Positions 32,990 through 45,714 of a stretch of 64,000 nt of DNA are shown here, one piece after another. A model generated the notes under the pieces. It was given only the letters and a program-made list of their open reading frames with translations. It had not been told where the DNA came from and did no database searches. Origin of the DNA: Thalassia testudinum. Lineage: Eukaryota > Streptophyta > Magnoliopsida > Alismatales > Hydrocharitaceae. The DNA lies in assembly GCA_037157565.1 (NCBI GenBank), contig JAZHRO010000036.1:23052501-23116500 (forward strand). Direction: 5' to 3'. The translations under genes were made by a program, and so were the position numbers. The first letter of the stretch is position 1, and each line of letters opens with the position of its first letter.

Positions 32990-34358
32990 TGCCCCCTCCC
33001 CTCCCTCTCCCCTCTCACTTGGCCATACACACACACATGAACTCATACACACACTCCACAGGATTGGTTGTCCACCTCCCCTCCACTCCATTCTTCCCAC
33101 GGCACCATCTCCTCCATTCCCTGCATGCCACCACCATCATCTCCTCCACAAAGGATTTAAGTGGTTGTATTTCAAGCGCATGAATCCATACGCGAGCGTC
33201 ACTCCATTTTCATTTTTTTGTTTGCTTAGTTGTTTCAATTTTATTTTTCTATTACCTTGTAATCAGCCCTAGTTAATTATAGGAGGGACACTCCATTTCT
33301 TTTTGTAAGCTCATCTCTTGGCCTTCATGTCCAGTGTTTTGTATTAGCAATTCTTTTATTGTAGTAAGTTTGTATGTAAGTCTCTCTCTCTTTATTGAAT
33401 AAAATGCCCTTTTGTTTTATTTGATGCTCTCTAGTTTTCTACTTGTTGATTAGCATTTACTTGTCCTTAGAGAGATTACATTCAGATCTTCTATGTGCCT
33501 TATAAGCTCATTTCATGGCCTTCATTCCACACCCATAGTACTTTCCATTTCTATCACTACAATCTAATCATTTAGACCATAATCTGAAAGACAAAAAAAA
33601 TTTCTATAACTCTAAAAATAAAAATAAAAGAGAAATAAGAAGAGATGAACTGTTCAGAGTAGGGCTAGATGAGAGAGTGAATCTATAAGCCTTCTCATGT
33701 TTAACTCAGGCTCACCATGAGGTTCAATCAACTATGAATTCGATAATTTCAGGCATCATTCAATCACAAAAAGAACACAAAATCACTGGAAAAATAAACG
33801 AAAGTTCCTTACTAATCATGTCAAGTTAATCCAAAAATAGTCACATTAAATCTAATTTGATTTACAGTCAAAATCACACTAAGAAGCAATTCCAGTACGT
33901 TGCCCAGTTGATAGACTATAGCAGAATGACTTCAGGATCCAATCACATAGTATTTGGTTATCTAGTCATTAAACAAGTTGACTGATTACTTATTAACCGG
34001 TCGTCTTATTTTTTCAGTTGGTCGATCAAGCATAATGTCAAATGCTACCACCTGTCAGGAATAATTTCCTTTGTAGTTGATCATCTCGTCTTGCAACCAA
34101 TTGACCGACTATAACAATGCCATTCGGTGGGTTCGCCAACCCGTCGACTTGGTTCTTAATATTTTGCTTGTACACCCAGCATCCAATGTCAAGTGCACAA
34201 CCTTAATAACCAGATGTCTGATTCTTTGCACAACCTTATGTATAAAACTATAAAAATAGAAAAACTTCAAAATTCCTTCTGACCTAATCACTTATTCCTA
34301 AGAATTCATAACTATATTTGAAACCATGGTGCATTTAAATCATCCTATTCACTAGTTA
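32990..34358 (+). other. E5 3' region (no gene recognised)
   Basis: Sequence between the end of the E2 LTR and the E5 LTR. It has a C-rich start, a CA microsatellite near 33028-33040, CTCTCTCTCTTT followed by AATAAAATG near 33383-33406, and an imperfect duplication of AAGCTCATYTCWTGGCCTTCAT at about 33308 and 33504. Several TTGACCGAC / GGTCGATCAAG motifs lie at 33900-34130. No protein domain is seen. It is probably the internal 3' spacer of E5, into which E2 inserted. Confidence 0.45.
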
Positions 34359-34395
34359 TTTTGCTAGAGACTACCAAAACTTTGGGGTGGAAGTG
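34359..34395 (+). promoter_or_regulatory. E5 hairpin and polypurine tract
   Basis: TTTTGCTAG-AGA-CTACCAAAA (34359-34379, one mismatch in the stem), then CTTTGGGGTGGAAGTG, directly before TGATGG at 34396. Same layout as in E2, E3, E4, E8 and E10. Confidence 0.6.
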
Positions 34396-37300
34396 TGATG
34401 GAGGACTCATCATGCCTCCTAATTCATTAAAATAAGCTAGTTTACTTACCTAATTAACTAGTAAATAACATCTAAACATGGTTAATTATGCACAAAGTAA
34501 TAATAGCAAGGACCCTAATTATATGTTAAAATACCTAAATTATTGGTTAATAGGCATTTATTTATGTTTAATTAATAATTAGTACTTATATACAAATATT
34601 TAACTATTAGTAATTATTTAAAACTAAGCTTATATATATTACATGCCTAAGTTATAAATGAAAGATATAATATAAATCACTGAATTAAATAAAGGTAGAG
34701 GAGACAAAAATGTAATCTTAAAGGAAAAATATATTATTTAACATATTTATAATCTTATATAAAATGTTGAAAAAGAAATAAATTAATTTACTTATTAAAA
34801 CTTACCATTTGCATTTTAGTCCCTATGATTTATGTCAATTAAGTCCTTTTTATACATTCTGGCCCTTCATATTTGCATTTGGGTCCCTATGTACATTTCC
34901 TTTCTTTTCTTCTCCTTCCTCACGAATGGCCAACAAACGTCGATAACCACATCCTTCGTGACCACCTATTCGACGTCTATTGACATCCGCTTTGGCCGTT
35001 TAGCTCTGCTGCACGTCCTTCATTTCTTCTAATGGTTTGGATGAGGCCTAAATCCTATTTTTAATAGGTGAATAACCTCACCGTCATCAGAGACAACAAC
35101 ATAGATTAGGATGTACTAGACCCACATTTGTCCAGGTTCAAGCTTCCAGAGCTTCTCCAGCACTTATAAATAGCCCCCGTAACCTCCGATCACCATTAAC
35201 AACTCCCCACCCTCTTCTCCCATCGCAGTTGCTCTATAGGGTTCTTCTCTACTCTGGCGAGTCTTCTCGCCCCTCTCGAGCTCCCTCCAATGGAGAGCTA
35301 CCACTCTCACCTTCTTTTCCTCCCCCCTGCCCTACCAATAATGAAGGATCGACCCATCTCTCTCTAAGTACGCTTCTATCATCATCGAATCTCCCCTCAT
35401 CTCAACTATTTCAATTTTGGCTCTAGCGAGTCCTCATCCTTTTGTCCAGGTAAGAGTAGATTAGTATTAGGTGTAGTCTTTGGATTAGTTTAGAGTAAGC
35501 AATTAGTTAGGAGTAGCTCAGATTAGTCTAAGCTAATCACCTCCTTCAACTCCAGCAAGTCAATTTCGGCTCGTTGGACTTCGTTTCACAGCTTCCATCC
35601 CCTGATCACCTTCCTAACCTCTTTGTGAACACCTTCCACCTTCAGATTCACCTAATTAGTCACCTAATCATCTAAACCACCTCCACCTTCACCTGAAGTC
35701 TCAGCTATTTATGGCAGAGCTACAGAGCCAATCACACACTCAAATAGGCCCTCTGTCAAATCCTACACACTTTAAGGGCCATTTCTACCCTCATTATTGT
35801 GCTAACTAGTTAGCATTTAGGAAACACTCAATCCACCTCAACTCCTGAACTCAACTATCAATGGAGGAGGTCAGGAGAGTTCCTTCATCTAATCTATCCA
35901 TCTCATGACCTTCACAATCACTCATTGAGTGATTCGCCTCACTTAATTGAGTGAATCATTATTTCTAATGATTTGATTAACTCAAATTTTAGTTTTGAAC
36001 ATTTTTAGTTCATATATCTAATTTAGGTATTGATTAATTCAATTAAGAAATTCTTAAGGTTACTGATGACCTCAGGAAAGTTTTAAGCTTAATTTTCATC
36101 TATTTCATGGAGTTTTCTCTTCTATCGATTAAATCCGACTATCACTGGAGCTCCAGTGAGCTTTGGCTATACTAATCGTGAGCTACTGACCTTGAAACTT
36201 TCTAAGAAGCTCTAGATTATCATTTCTTGATATGTTGATCTTGATCCACTCCTTAACTCTATGTTTTAAGGACTTAGTGGCTCTGATCAACTTAATCTTC
36301 ATCAGCTCTGGCAGAGCTGAAGATGTTTTTTCATTCGATCTCAAACCCTCACAACAAGTCAGTAAGCTTTCTTAGGATCTCTAGTGAGAGGAGGTGAGTG
36401 AGTGGTAACCTTAAGGTCCATGAATGAGCCGATGAGCACTAGGGGGCCTAGGGGGAACACCTTTAGTATATTAGACTTGAATTAGAAATGAAGTTCACAG
36501 AGGAGAGTGAGTGGTACCCTAGTCAGGTAGCACGAGGGAACCGATCAATATAAATACAATAGGGGGGCCTGGGGGAACACCCCCAGTAAATGGATCTTGT
36601 AATAACTCAGATTTCGTGGAGTTATCAGAGGTGTTTAGGGTTTAGGATGTTCTAATGAACAACTCCTTTTTAGCCCAGGCAGAAGACCTGGAACTCTATG
36701 CTTCAGGTGTCAAACCACAATCTTTGAAGTTCCATTAGTTCTTGATGAAGTTATAAGTCAATTTAGATAGTTAATTGAAGTTGCAATCCTTTAGAGCCTT
36801 AAGTCAATTTTTGTGTTTGATTTGGTCAAGTCTGACCGTTAATGGAGATCAAAACTTCTGAGCTTAGTTTTAGGAGTTGAATCTTACTCCTTAGGTTGTC
36901 AGGAACTCACTAGGATCAAGTCTGATGAGTTTTAAAAAGAATTAAGGTATGATGTTAACTTTGATCAGTTTGGGTTAAGTTCGATTTTGAATGAGCTTCC
37001 TAGAGCTCCAAGCGAATTTCCAGGCCACAATTAACTTAGAATAGTTAGATTTGATCTCCTAAAGTCATTTAGAACTATTCTTGAGGACCTTAACTCCTGA
37101 TTAGACCTATTTGAGTCACAATTTACTTATTCTGTGAGAAAGTGAAAGCCATTGAATCTTCCTAAGCTCCTAAAGCTTTCTAAGCCTTCTTCTAAGCTCC
37201 AGGTATGTCGAATATTTGTAGGCACTAAGTGCACTTGATAGGCCAGAGGGAGAGAGAGAGATTAGGTCAGAGTTTGAGAGGTCTGCGGCTGAGCACCTAC

Positions 37301-37816
37301 TGCTGTGCATTCATGGAGTGGAGACAATCCTTGGAGAATGATTAGAGGAGCTCCTATGCTTCAAACAATCAATTAATGAGTGGAATCAACAGACCTTCAA
37401 TAGATCTTGAGATCTAGAGTTTCAATCAATGAAGGGATGTTGAGCCGTGAGTGGAATCAATTGGTGAAGTTGGCAATGGTGTTCAGAAGAAATAGGCCTA
37501 TGATAGTCCCACATCATGAGTTTACGACCACGCACAGCGGTATTTAATGAAATGTCTCCTCTACCCTACCAAGCCACATCGACGTGGGCTACATGCGTTG
37601 TGTGCGTGCGTATGGCATGTGCATGCCCTATTGACCATTGACTAAGACGTGGCCCTGTAGGGTGGCCTCCGGGAGCCAATGAAGTTGTGACACATGTCCC
37701 TATGGTAGGGTGGATTGAGTAGTGGTGCTGATCCAACCCAATCTTTGTGAAAGATCCACCATTCTTTTTGACTGAGCCACCACTTGTATTTGCTATGCTC
37801 ATTTGTTGAGACTAAG
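34396..37816 (+). repeat. E5 3' LTR, family B-like, truncated on the right by E6
   Basis: Starts TGATGGAGGACTCATCATG, resembling the E1 LTR start. TATA-like TTATAAATAG at 35164-35173, followed by CT-rich sequence. Near 37503-37545, AGTCCCACATCATGAG...ACGACCACGCAC matches the E1 LTR around 1940-1990 on its strand, about 950 bp before that LTR's end. So this LTR probably lost its end to the copia insertion at 37817. No gene is supported; the CT-rich frame at 35229 is compositional. Confidence 0.55.
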
Positions 37817-39180
37817 TGTTGACACCAACACTTTGTTAGAAATGAGAAGATTACAAGCTATGTTGAGAAGGCTTTGAGATGTCTATACTTTGAAATTAAG
37901 ATGTAATTGTGAGCATTTATGTTGTTACAAAACAACATTTTGTTGTATTTCTTTTTACAAATCAATGCATATTTCTCATTTCTTATGGAGTGATTGCCTA
38001 GAATAACGTTTAATTGTTTGAAATTAACTCATGTAGCTATCATATTATAAGTATGTAAATACTTAAGTAGCTCATATAATTATATAACTTAAGTATTTAG
38101 GTAAATTATAAGTTAATTAAGTATGCTGATATTGTTAACACCCTTGCTTTGATATAACAAAATTATGTTTTTATTGTGGACTAACCATTACAAGTTAAGT
38201 CAAAATTGAAGCATAGATGCATCCTCATTAGCATTTCCATATGGGGAGAAAAGGACTTGAAGACCTTTTTAAATTTTATTGAGTGTAGAAGTATGTACGA
38301 AACCTCAATAAGAAAAACAAACGTAAGGTATTTGTTTTCGCAAAAATCATTTTCCCTATTGCTGATTGACCAACATATCATTTTGATCAACCAAACCTTA
38401 ATTGGCCAATTAATAGTTCTAATCGATTAGATACCCCTAATGGTCATGTTCCTTTTTTATCGATCAACCTATTTTATTTAATCGATCAAATTTACTCCAA
38501 CGGTTGAATTTGTTTTGAAATCTCAAAGTTGATCAAATTACTTCTTTAACCGATCAACATTAAATCGATCAATAATTTTCTTTAATTGACCAAATACTAT
38601 TTTGATCGACCAAACCTGCATTTCCAAAAATGTTGAAAAGTGCCAGTAAATAGGATGGACGATCCCCCTCTCAAAAAACACCTCAAATTCTTTCTAAGAG
38701 AAAAATGCCTACACCCTCTCTTGTACTTTTGCACCTCTACACCTACATCTACTGCGATTCAAAGCATGCTCTCTTGCAATTCACGAAAGCTTGGTTTGTT
38801 CTAAATATTTCTAAGGTTCCATAAGAATACTGTTATATTATTTTATTATGTTGTTCTTGATCTGGGAATCCAAGTTCGATTGGAAGTCCTATTGTTCTTC
38901 TCTTTATTTGGTGTAAGAGGTTGTGCCAACCTTATTCAAGTGGTACGTGTTAGTTGATTGACTAGCATTTCTTAATTGGGAAAATCCTAAGTTGGGAGGC
39001 TTAGGTAATAGTTTTTACCCAGTAGAGTTTCCACTCTAAAATCAGTTGTTATTTCTCTAGTTTGTGATTATACTTTTTGATCTGTAGTGAATGTTTTAAA
39101 GTTTCTATTTTTAAATAGATACTACACTATTCACCCCCCTCTAGTTTATACTTGATCTTTAGGCTTTGCTTGCACTCACA
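37817..39180 (+). repeat. E6 Ty1/copia 5' LTR (about 1.36 kb)
   Basis: Starts TGTTGACACCAACA and ends CACTCACA two bases before the PBS. It carries the CACTATTCACCCCCCTCTAG block common near copia LTR ends (39125-39144). A cluster of ATCGATCAA / TTGATCGACC motifs lies at 38380-38620. Possible target duplication CTAAG at 37812-37816; the partner is outside the window. The start is less certain than the end. Confidence 0.7.
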
Positions 39181-39182
39181 TC

Positions 39183-39194
39183 TAGTATCAAAGC
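39183..39194 (+). promoter_or_regulatory. E6 primer-binding site (initiator tRNA-Met)
   Basis: TAGTATCAAAGC matches the copia PBS TGGTATCAGAGC at 10 of 12 positions. It sits two bases after the LTR end and 20 bases before the gag start. Confidence 0.8.
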
Positions 39195-39214
39195 TGAGTT
39201 TTACTCCAGTCAGG

Positions 39215-40745
39215 ATGTCAAAGTCCTCTGAAGTATATGTCAAGGGTTAATCTACGGTCAAACGACCCCTATTCGTTGGCATCAATTATGGTTACTGGAA
39301 GACCAGAATGCAAATATTCTTGGAATCAATGGATTGTAAAGTCTGGGATGTGGTAGCATCCAAATACACTAGACCAGAAAAGAATGAAGGGGTAGCCATC
39401 ACTGCAGACTAAAAGAAGATGGCCATGCACAATGCTAAGGCCATGAATGCCATATTCTATAGCTTTCCAAGGAGGAATTCAACAAAGTCTCTGCCTGCAA
39501 AATCGCATATGAGACCTAGAACATTTTTGAAGTCACTCACGAAGGGACTTCAAAAGTGAAGGAGACTTGAGTCAATACCCTTACTAAAAAATACGAGCTT
39601 TTCCTTATGAAAAAGGGAGAGACCATCAATTAGATGTACCCAAGATTCACTGACATTATCAACTCGCTGAGGAACTTAGATTAGATAGTCATGAATGAAG
39701 CGTTGGTTCGTAAGATACTTAGATCCCTCACAAGTGATTGGAAAATAAAGATAATAGCGATTTAGGAGTTGAAAGATGTCTCAGTGCTTCAGTTAGAAGA
39801 TCTCATAGGTAGTCTAATGGCCTATGAAGTTCAACTCGAACACATGAAGGAACACAAAAGCGAAGGAAAGAAAAAGAAAGATCTAGGTCTCAAAGCAAAC
39901 ACCGACATCGAAAAGTCAGAAATGGAAGGCGAAGAAGATATAGCTCTTGTCTCCAGAAAATTCAAGTGGTTCCTAAAGAACCAAAAGTGTTGGACCAAAA
40001 AGAATGAAAAGTCTCAAGAAAATTCTGTTCTTTGCTACAACTGCAAGAAGAAAGGGCATATGAGAAAGGAATGCCCTCAAGTAGAGAAGGAGAATGAGAA
40101 AAAGTAGACTCAGAGATTTCCTAAATGTGAAGCAAAGAAGAAGGCTTCGCAAGTCACATGGGATGATAGCGACACAAGCTCAAAAGAAGAAAGTGAAGAC
40201 ACTTCAAGTGAAGAAGCACTCTACGGTCTCATGGCGATCGAAGATGAGGTATCATCATTTACTTTTGAAGAATTATTAGAAGCATTTTAAGGGTGGCATG
40301 ATCTAGCTGGAGGACTTAGAATAGCTAATAAGAAATTGACAAAACATCTAGACAAAGAAATTGATTTGAGAAGTAGTGCTGAATCTCAAAATCAACAACT
40401 GTCACAAGAAATCACCACACTTAAAGCTCATGTTGACACACATCAAATAGAATTAAGAAAGTTATAACAAAAATCTATTGCCCTTGTAAATGATTTGGCT
40501 AAGTTCACCAAAGGAAGAGCAAACCTAGAAATGTTATTAGGCACACAAACTCAAATCACCACAACATTTGGGTTAGGATATATCCCTTGTAATGACCATG
40601 AAGCATCAACTTCACAAACCAGCACACGAATTTCCTCTAGTCCTAAGACCAAGAATAGGTCCACGCCTAAACAGGCACCCACTAACAAAACTGGACCCAA
40701 ACGAAAATGGGTACCAAAAATAGATTTGCAATCTTGTTTTGTATG
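39215..40745 (+). pseudogene. E6 copia gag
   Basis: ATG at 39215. The N-terminal gag block reads INYGYWKTRMQIFLESMDCKVWDVV (39278-39350; key residues YW, W). Later, in a shifted frame, EDLIGSLMAYEVQLEH (39793) and the zinc knuckle CYNCKKKGHMRKECP (40035-40079, CX2CX4HX4C intact). After this come an acidic Ser/Glu run, a coiled segment (LTKHLDKEIDL to HQIELRKL, 40338-40465) and GPKRKWVPK near 40690. Stops at 39248 and 39407, and at least one frameshift before 39769, kill the gene. The long coiled tail after the zinc knuckle is found in some plant copia lineages; I do not assign a named one. Confidence 0.8.
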
Positions 40746-40839
40746 AAACTCTCAAGGATTAGTAAAGTACTCAGACTGGATCTACCATCAAAAAGATGGA
40801 CACCTTGTAGCATTAAGAAAACACACTGGACCTCACGAA

Positions 40840-40984
40840 TGAAAGACAATGACTGATCCAAGGAAAAGGAAGATGGGTTATGGACTGCAAATGTCCAAAG
40901 CACATGACAGGAGAAGACCTATTCATTAACCTCAACCAGAAGGAAGGTGGTTCAACCACCTTTGGCAACAACCCCAAGGGGTCA
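40840..40984 (+). pseudogene. E6 copia protease, 5' part only
   Basis: Reads WVMDCKCPKHMTGEDLFI and GGSTTFGNNPKG, the copia protease start (usual W..DSGC..HMTG). The catalytic DSG reads DCK, so it was inactive or has mutated. It is cut after 40984 by the LTR of E7. RT and integrase would continue beyond E7-E8, outside the window. Confidence 0.8.
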
Positions 40985-43132
40985 TGATTGCACAGCAATC
41001 ATAGAAATTGAATGACCTAAATTAAGTTAGAATTTATCATAATTTTAGCATATTTCATGCATCAGCTGCATACTTTGCATCTTTCCTACTTTATTTAGAT
41101 ATTCATGAAATAATGCTATCATAATGTATTGATTAGTGTATTACGTGGTTTGCAGGTAATAAGAAGCTCAGGAGATGGCCTAAAGCTCGATAAAAGCTAG
41201 GTAGAGGCCAAAGCTACAACAGTGTTGAAGCAGAAGCCATAGAATAAAGTTGCACTCAAGCTGAAGGCATGATGTAGGGAAGAGGTAAACTACATTACTT
41301 GTTGGATTTTAATTCTTAGATTGAATTATGAAGAACATAGGGCATCCCTACACCTATCCATAAAGTTAGGATGGCCATTAGCACCTTACTACACCTTAGC
41401 CACCCTTCCATTTGGTCAAAGTACCCTCGAACACCCTAAAACAACTTTCCAGCATAGTTTTGAATGTTCAGACATTAAGTCCAGACATTCAATTTCTGCA
41501 GAAACCCAAGACAGAACCTAGCATCCATATTGATTCAGTATTAGATGTCCAGGATAGGACTTAGACTTCTAATTTTGAAGTATAAGTTGTCTGATCTTAA
41601 GATCCAACATCTGGTACCGCTCTCCTTTTGCTGTTTTAAGAATCAAGCAAAGATCTTGATTCCTAAGGCCTATAAACCCAATTCAACACCCTAAGAAACC
41701 TAATTTAAGGTACCTTAATCCTAGTACACCACCTTAATACCCTCCTAAGAACCTAGTTAGGTTCTCACTAAGCCTAATTGACTTGGATCAAGTCAATTAC
41801 ACTCTACCTAGTCAATTGAACTCATAGAGTCCAATTGAGATCAAATCTCAACCAACACAAGTCTAATTGGACTCAATGAGAGTCCAATTAACTCAAGCCT
41901 AATTGAAATGGGAATTTTCTCTCCCAATTACACACACATTTACTAAATTAAACTTGTGATGAATTTAATTTCACTTATTACCTTAGTAATAGTTTATATG
42001 AACCTATTTTTAGAAACCCACCTAAACGCAATTACCTAGACCTATAGGACTCAACTTAGACCACCTAGATACCACCTAATTGACGCACACATACATACAC
42101 CACTACCACCACTTGGCTGTCCACTCTAGAGTATTCTAGAGTGGTCCTCCAAGTGGTGCCACCTTGAAAACTAAAAGGTCTTCAAGGAGTCCACAACAAT
42201 TTCCTTGGAAAGTGGATCTCATACGACCCACTCTCCATGACTTGGACAGCAACTTAGAATTCCACACTTCTCTAGATAAGCCATCCCCAAGTCTATTAAA
42301 AGAGTCCCATGGACGGCCAAAACTCGAATCATAGACTCCATTCACTCTTCCATCCACGAGCTCCATCACCACCTCCACAACCACCATCTCCACATCTAAG
42401 AGCAAGCTCCTTCTCCACCTCACAAGAGGTCAGCTTACCAACCATTAGTCATCCCTCTATTCCTTCCTACCACCTCTAGCCCACACGGCCACTAGAGACT
42501 ACCCCTGGTGCTCTGATTTTCTATACCTATAGCATAGTTGTTCTTCATATTTATTTTTGGCATTATCATCTTGCTAAGTAGTAGTATTACTCTCTTCAAG
42601 AATGCATGCATAATCTTTTCAAGATCCATGCATGCATATCTTTTCTGTTAGCATAGATTTCCATTTTTCAATGTACAAGCATTCCTCCATAGCCATTGTA
42701 GTGGCATCAAGATTTTAAGGAAATAAAATAAGGTTGCCTACTTCATATTTCCATTTTGTTGCAATAAAAAGATGTCTATTCTAGAAGATATAAGTGATTT
42801 AGCGATTGATGCATTCTCTGTTAAGAGCCATCGTGAAGTATGGATTGTGCAAATGAGCACTCACACATTCCCCTTCATCATTTATTTGACTCACGCACAT
42901 GTTTTAAGGGTTAATAATTTGACTGGCAAATCTCACATTTGTAAACTTGAAACTAACATCCAATTTTAAGTGAGCAAATAAGATAAAAATCAAAAATCAA
43001 ATTTTCCTTCTTATGCCTCCTTGAGATCGACAGGGACACTCATCATCTCGTAAAAAAGTTTTTTTGCTTGAGTTGTATTTCATGCTATGCTATGACACTT
43101 TTAAACCAAATCCTCATTTTACTAACTCAACA
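40985..43132 (+). repeat. E7 5' LTR, family A (2148 bp)
   Basis: Starts TGATTGCACAGCAATCATAG and ends CTCAACA two bases before the PBS. It is diverged from but collinear with the E4 LTRs: ATGTCCAG/GTCTAGAC-type motifs at 41465-41610, CAATTG-type motifs at 41770-41970, TATA-like box 42293-42302, GCATGCAT near 42603, then LTR ORF. The preceding GGTCA (40980-40984) may be one target-duplication copy; the second is off-window. Confidence 0.9.
42772..42969 (+). CDS. LTR-embedded small ORF, copy 4 (intact, 65 codons)
   Basis: An uninterrupted ATG-to-TAA frame of 65 codons at the same place in the LTR as the E2 and E4 copies, ending 165 nt before the PBS. Conserved blocks: AFSVKSHREV, STHTF, YLTHAH, RVNN.TG, LETNIQF-stop. 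About 58% of residues equal the E2 copy although the DNA differs at many third positions. The product would be about 7.5 kDa, His-rich in the middle, with no signal peptide or transmembrane helix that I can recognise. This copy carries no nonsense or frameshift change, while the adjacent gag does. Function unknown. Confidence 0.65.
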   Translation: MSILEDISDLAIDAFSVKSHREVWIVQMSTHTFPFIIYLTHAHVLRVNNLTGKSHICKLETNIQF

Positions 43133-43134
43133 AA

Positions 43135-43152
43135 TGGCATCACTACCGAGGA
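43135..43152 (+). promoter_or_regulatory. E7 primer-binding site
   Basis: TGGCATCACTACCGAGGA followed by GGCAAC, aligned with TGGCGCCGTTGCCGGGGA with five or six differences, mostly transitions. Confidence 0.7.
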
Positions 43153-44684
43153 GGCAACCCAATTTTGGTTTTTGATTTTCGATCTCAATTTTGACAGATT
43201 TGCTTCTGCTTGCTTTTGGGGTGCAGGAACATGAAAGAGTGGATTTTGCGCACACATCAAGTGTAGTTGAAGATTTCAGGTACACACAAAACATCTTAAA
43301 TTTAGGACTTCTTTTAAATCTTAGGATTAGATTTACTTTTTGAAAAAAAGAAGACTGAAAAACTTTGACCAAAATGAAAAAATAATCTGAAAAAAAAAAT
43401 CACAATTCAATTTTCAAAATAAAAAAAGTATTCTTTGAAAAGGCTCATTTTGTATTTGATAGCTCCTTTAAAGGCCTTTCTATCGCTTTTTGCAATTTGG
43501 CCAAAAATTTTTTAGTGATTTCAAAAATCATTTTCTGAATATTTACTCATACAAAAATTATAAAAATGGGGTTGAAGATAGATTTTCAAATTATCTTCCG
43601 AACACCACCATTCATTTGAGAAAATTTAATTTATAGAATTTTTAAAAATTTGCGAGTGAAAGGGGGTCAAACAAACTCAGATATGAAATTTTCTGATTTT
43701 CAAAAAGTGATCCAGAATAGTCCAGAAATCTGATTTGACTAAAATTATGGGGTTTAAAAGATTATCAAGTTAACTTTCTTTCCATATTTTTAGTTAATTT
43801 TTGGAGTATGATTGATACCGTTTCATAAAGGAAAACCAACATGGGGTCAAATTCCAAATTTGATCGCCTATTAGTTAAAATTTCATAAATATTTATTTGG
43901 AATAGCAAAAATTCTAAAAAAATACTCTCAAAATATTATTGAAAATGAAATCTGTGTGGCAAATTTTAAATCATTTGGATTCAAATTGTGTCTTACAAAG
44001 TATTTTTAATTTGATTTGCTGTCAGCTGCCTGAACACTTGGTTAATTGCATGAACCCTAGGTTCAATCTCTAGGGTCATAACTAGAAACCACATTAGAGT
44101 AGCTTGGACTTAATCAAGTTCAGTGACTAGTCATTGAGTCAGGTCACCTTGTGGACCACTCACCAACACCCAAATTGAAGAAAAAGCTTAAGTAAAATTT
44201 TCGTAAAAAACATCAATTAACCCAAATTTGTTAACGAACTACTGGGCCATCACAACCGCTTTAGCCAAACCTAGTGCCAAGTCTGTGGGGTTGTGTCAAA
44301 CGACCGTGTATAAGGGGTATCAAGGACTCGACGGCGAAAGCCAGAGGAAGAATCTTCCCCTTAATCCCATTGTAATAGACTAGCTGGGTTAGCTTAAGAG
44401 GTTGGGATTATTTTCAGTCGGTTTTGTAACAAATTTTTCTTCAAAAATTAGAATCTTAATGAAATATTCGGTCATCCATTATTAAAGACCACTTTATTGA
44501 CAAGGCCTTAGCCTTGTTTGCCTTAGCCACACCAACCTGGGTTAGCTGGTGTATGCAAGGGAGGAGGTCACTTAGATCCCAATTGGTTGGACCTTGGCAA
44601 CCAACCCCAAGGTGGCGAAGGGAACTCATCACATCACCCAGACCTTCTTCTCCTCTATCTTCTTCTCCTACTTGATTAGATGAG
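43153..44684 (+). other. E7 leader (no gene)
   Basis: AT-rich leader, homologous to that of E4 in several blocks (44048-44168, 44505-44650). No coding frame is recognised. Confidence 0.65.
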
Positions 44685-45714
44685 ATGGCAAATCCTGGAC
44701 CTGGTCTTGGTCAGGATCCAGAAAATCTAGATCCGATGGCTTGTTTGGAAGCCTGTGTCGTTGAGTCTGAACAGAGGTATCAGCAGAACATTGATAGGAT
44801 TCTTACTACATTGGATAAAATGTAGCATCCACCACGTGGAGAATAGCTATGGTATTTCTATGATCCAGCAACTTTGATTCTAGCACCCCAAGTTCAGATT
44901 CCAGCAGGTGGAGATGCATTTGAGCTGAAGCCAAATGTAATAGGTATAATTTTGAATTATTTTATGGAAATTCGAATGACTATCCCTTCCAGCACATTCA
45001 GGATCTAAATTGAATCACAGAAATGTTTCGACCCATGAATGTTGATTTAGGGATTGTTCCCTTGATGCTTTTTCCATTCTCTCTTAATGATAAAGCTTCA
45101 TATTGGTTCAAGACCGATCGGTTAGACAAACGGGATGAGGCATGTGATTACAACTTTCTCCCAAGGACCAGGGGAGAAGTTTCGTGATGCCTTGGATAGA
45201 TTTCATGTTCTTCTCTGGAAATGCCTACACCATGGTTTGCTCAGATGGCACCTAGCTCAAATTTTCTACCATGGGTTGGATGACACACATCGGTATCTTG
45301 CCGATGCATCCAGCGATGGGAATTTCCATGCGAAGGACGAGAACAGCATGTTCAAGTTGTTTGAGCCTTTGGCAGAGAACTCAATGAATGCTGCATCTAT
45401 GAATCAATTCCAGTGACTTGGACAATAATGAGTTAGTGTCCATGAAGCTCACATCGAATCAGTCCAAGCCGATACGGACATTATCACCAAGTTACTAGAT
45501 AAGCTGGATCTACCTAACAAGAAGCTTGATGATTGATACGAGCTCGACTCGAATACTCTGCTAATTCTACTGCATCTAGATCATCCTATGCACCTCCAAT
45601 CCCTCCTGCTTGAGTAAATTTACTCACTCGAGATGCATCTTCTCCATCTTTGCAAGATCTTGCATATCAGGAACCCATGAACAATCCCGATCTGGCACCA
45701 TATAATCAGGGTTA
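44685..45714 (+). pseudogene. E7 gag (Athila type), truncated by E8
   Basis: ATG at 44685 (MANPGPG), with a coiled N-terminal part (ESEQRYQQNIDRILTTLDKM). After a shift near 44940 it reads PFQHIQDL and LMLFPFSLNDKASYWF. Back in the first frame from 45135: HVITTFSQGPGEKFRDAL, then IFYHGLDDTHRYLADASS.GNF and LAENSMNAASMNQF. These are Athila-type capsid blocks. Four to six stops and at least two compensating frameshifts break the gene. The C-terminal region ends at 45714 where the LTR of E8 starts. Confidence 0.85.

Noticed and set aside
33370..33410. CTCTCTCTCTTTATTGAATAAAATG as a host gene 3' end with poly(A) signal
   Set aside because: No coding sequence or intron structure is found upstream; the segment lies in the untranslated 3' region inferred for E5.
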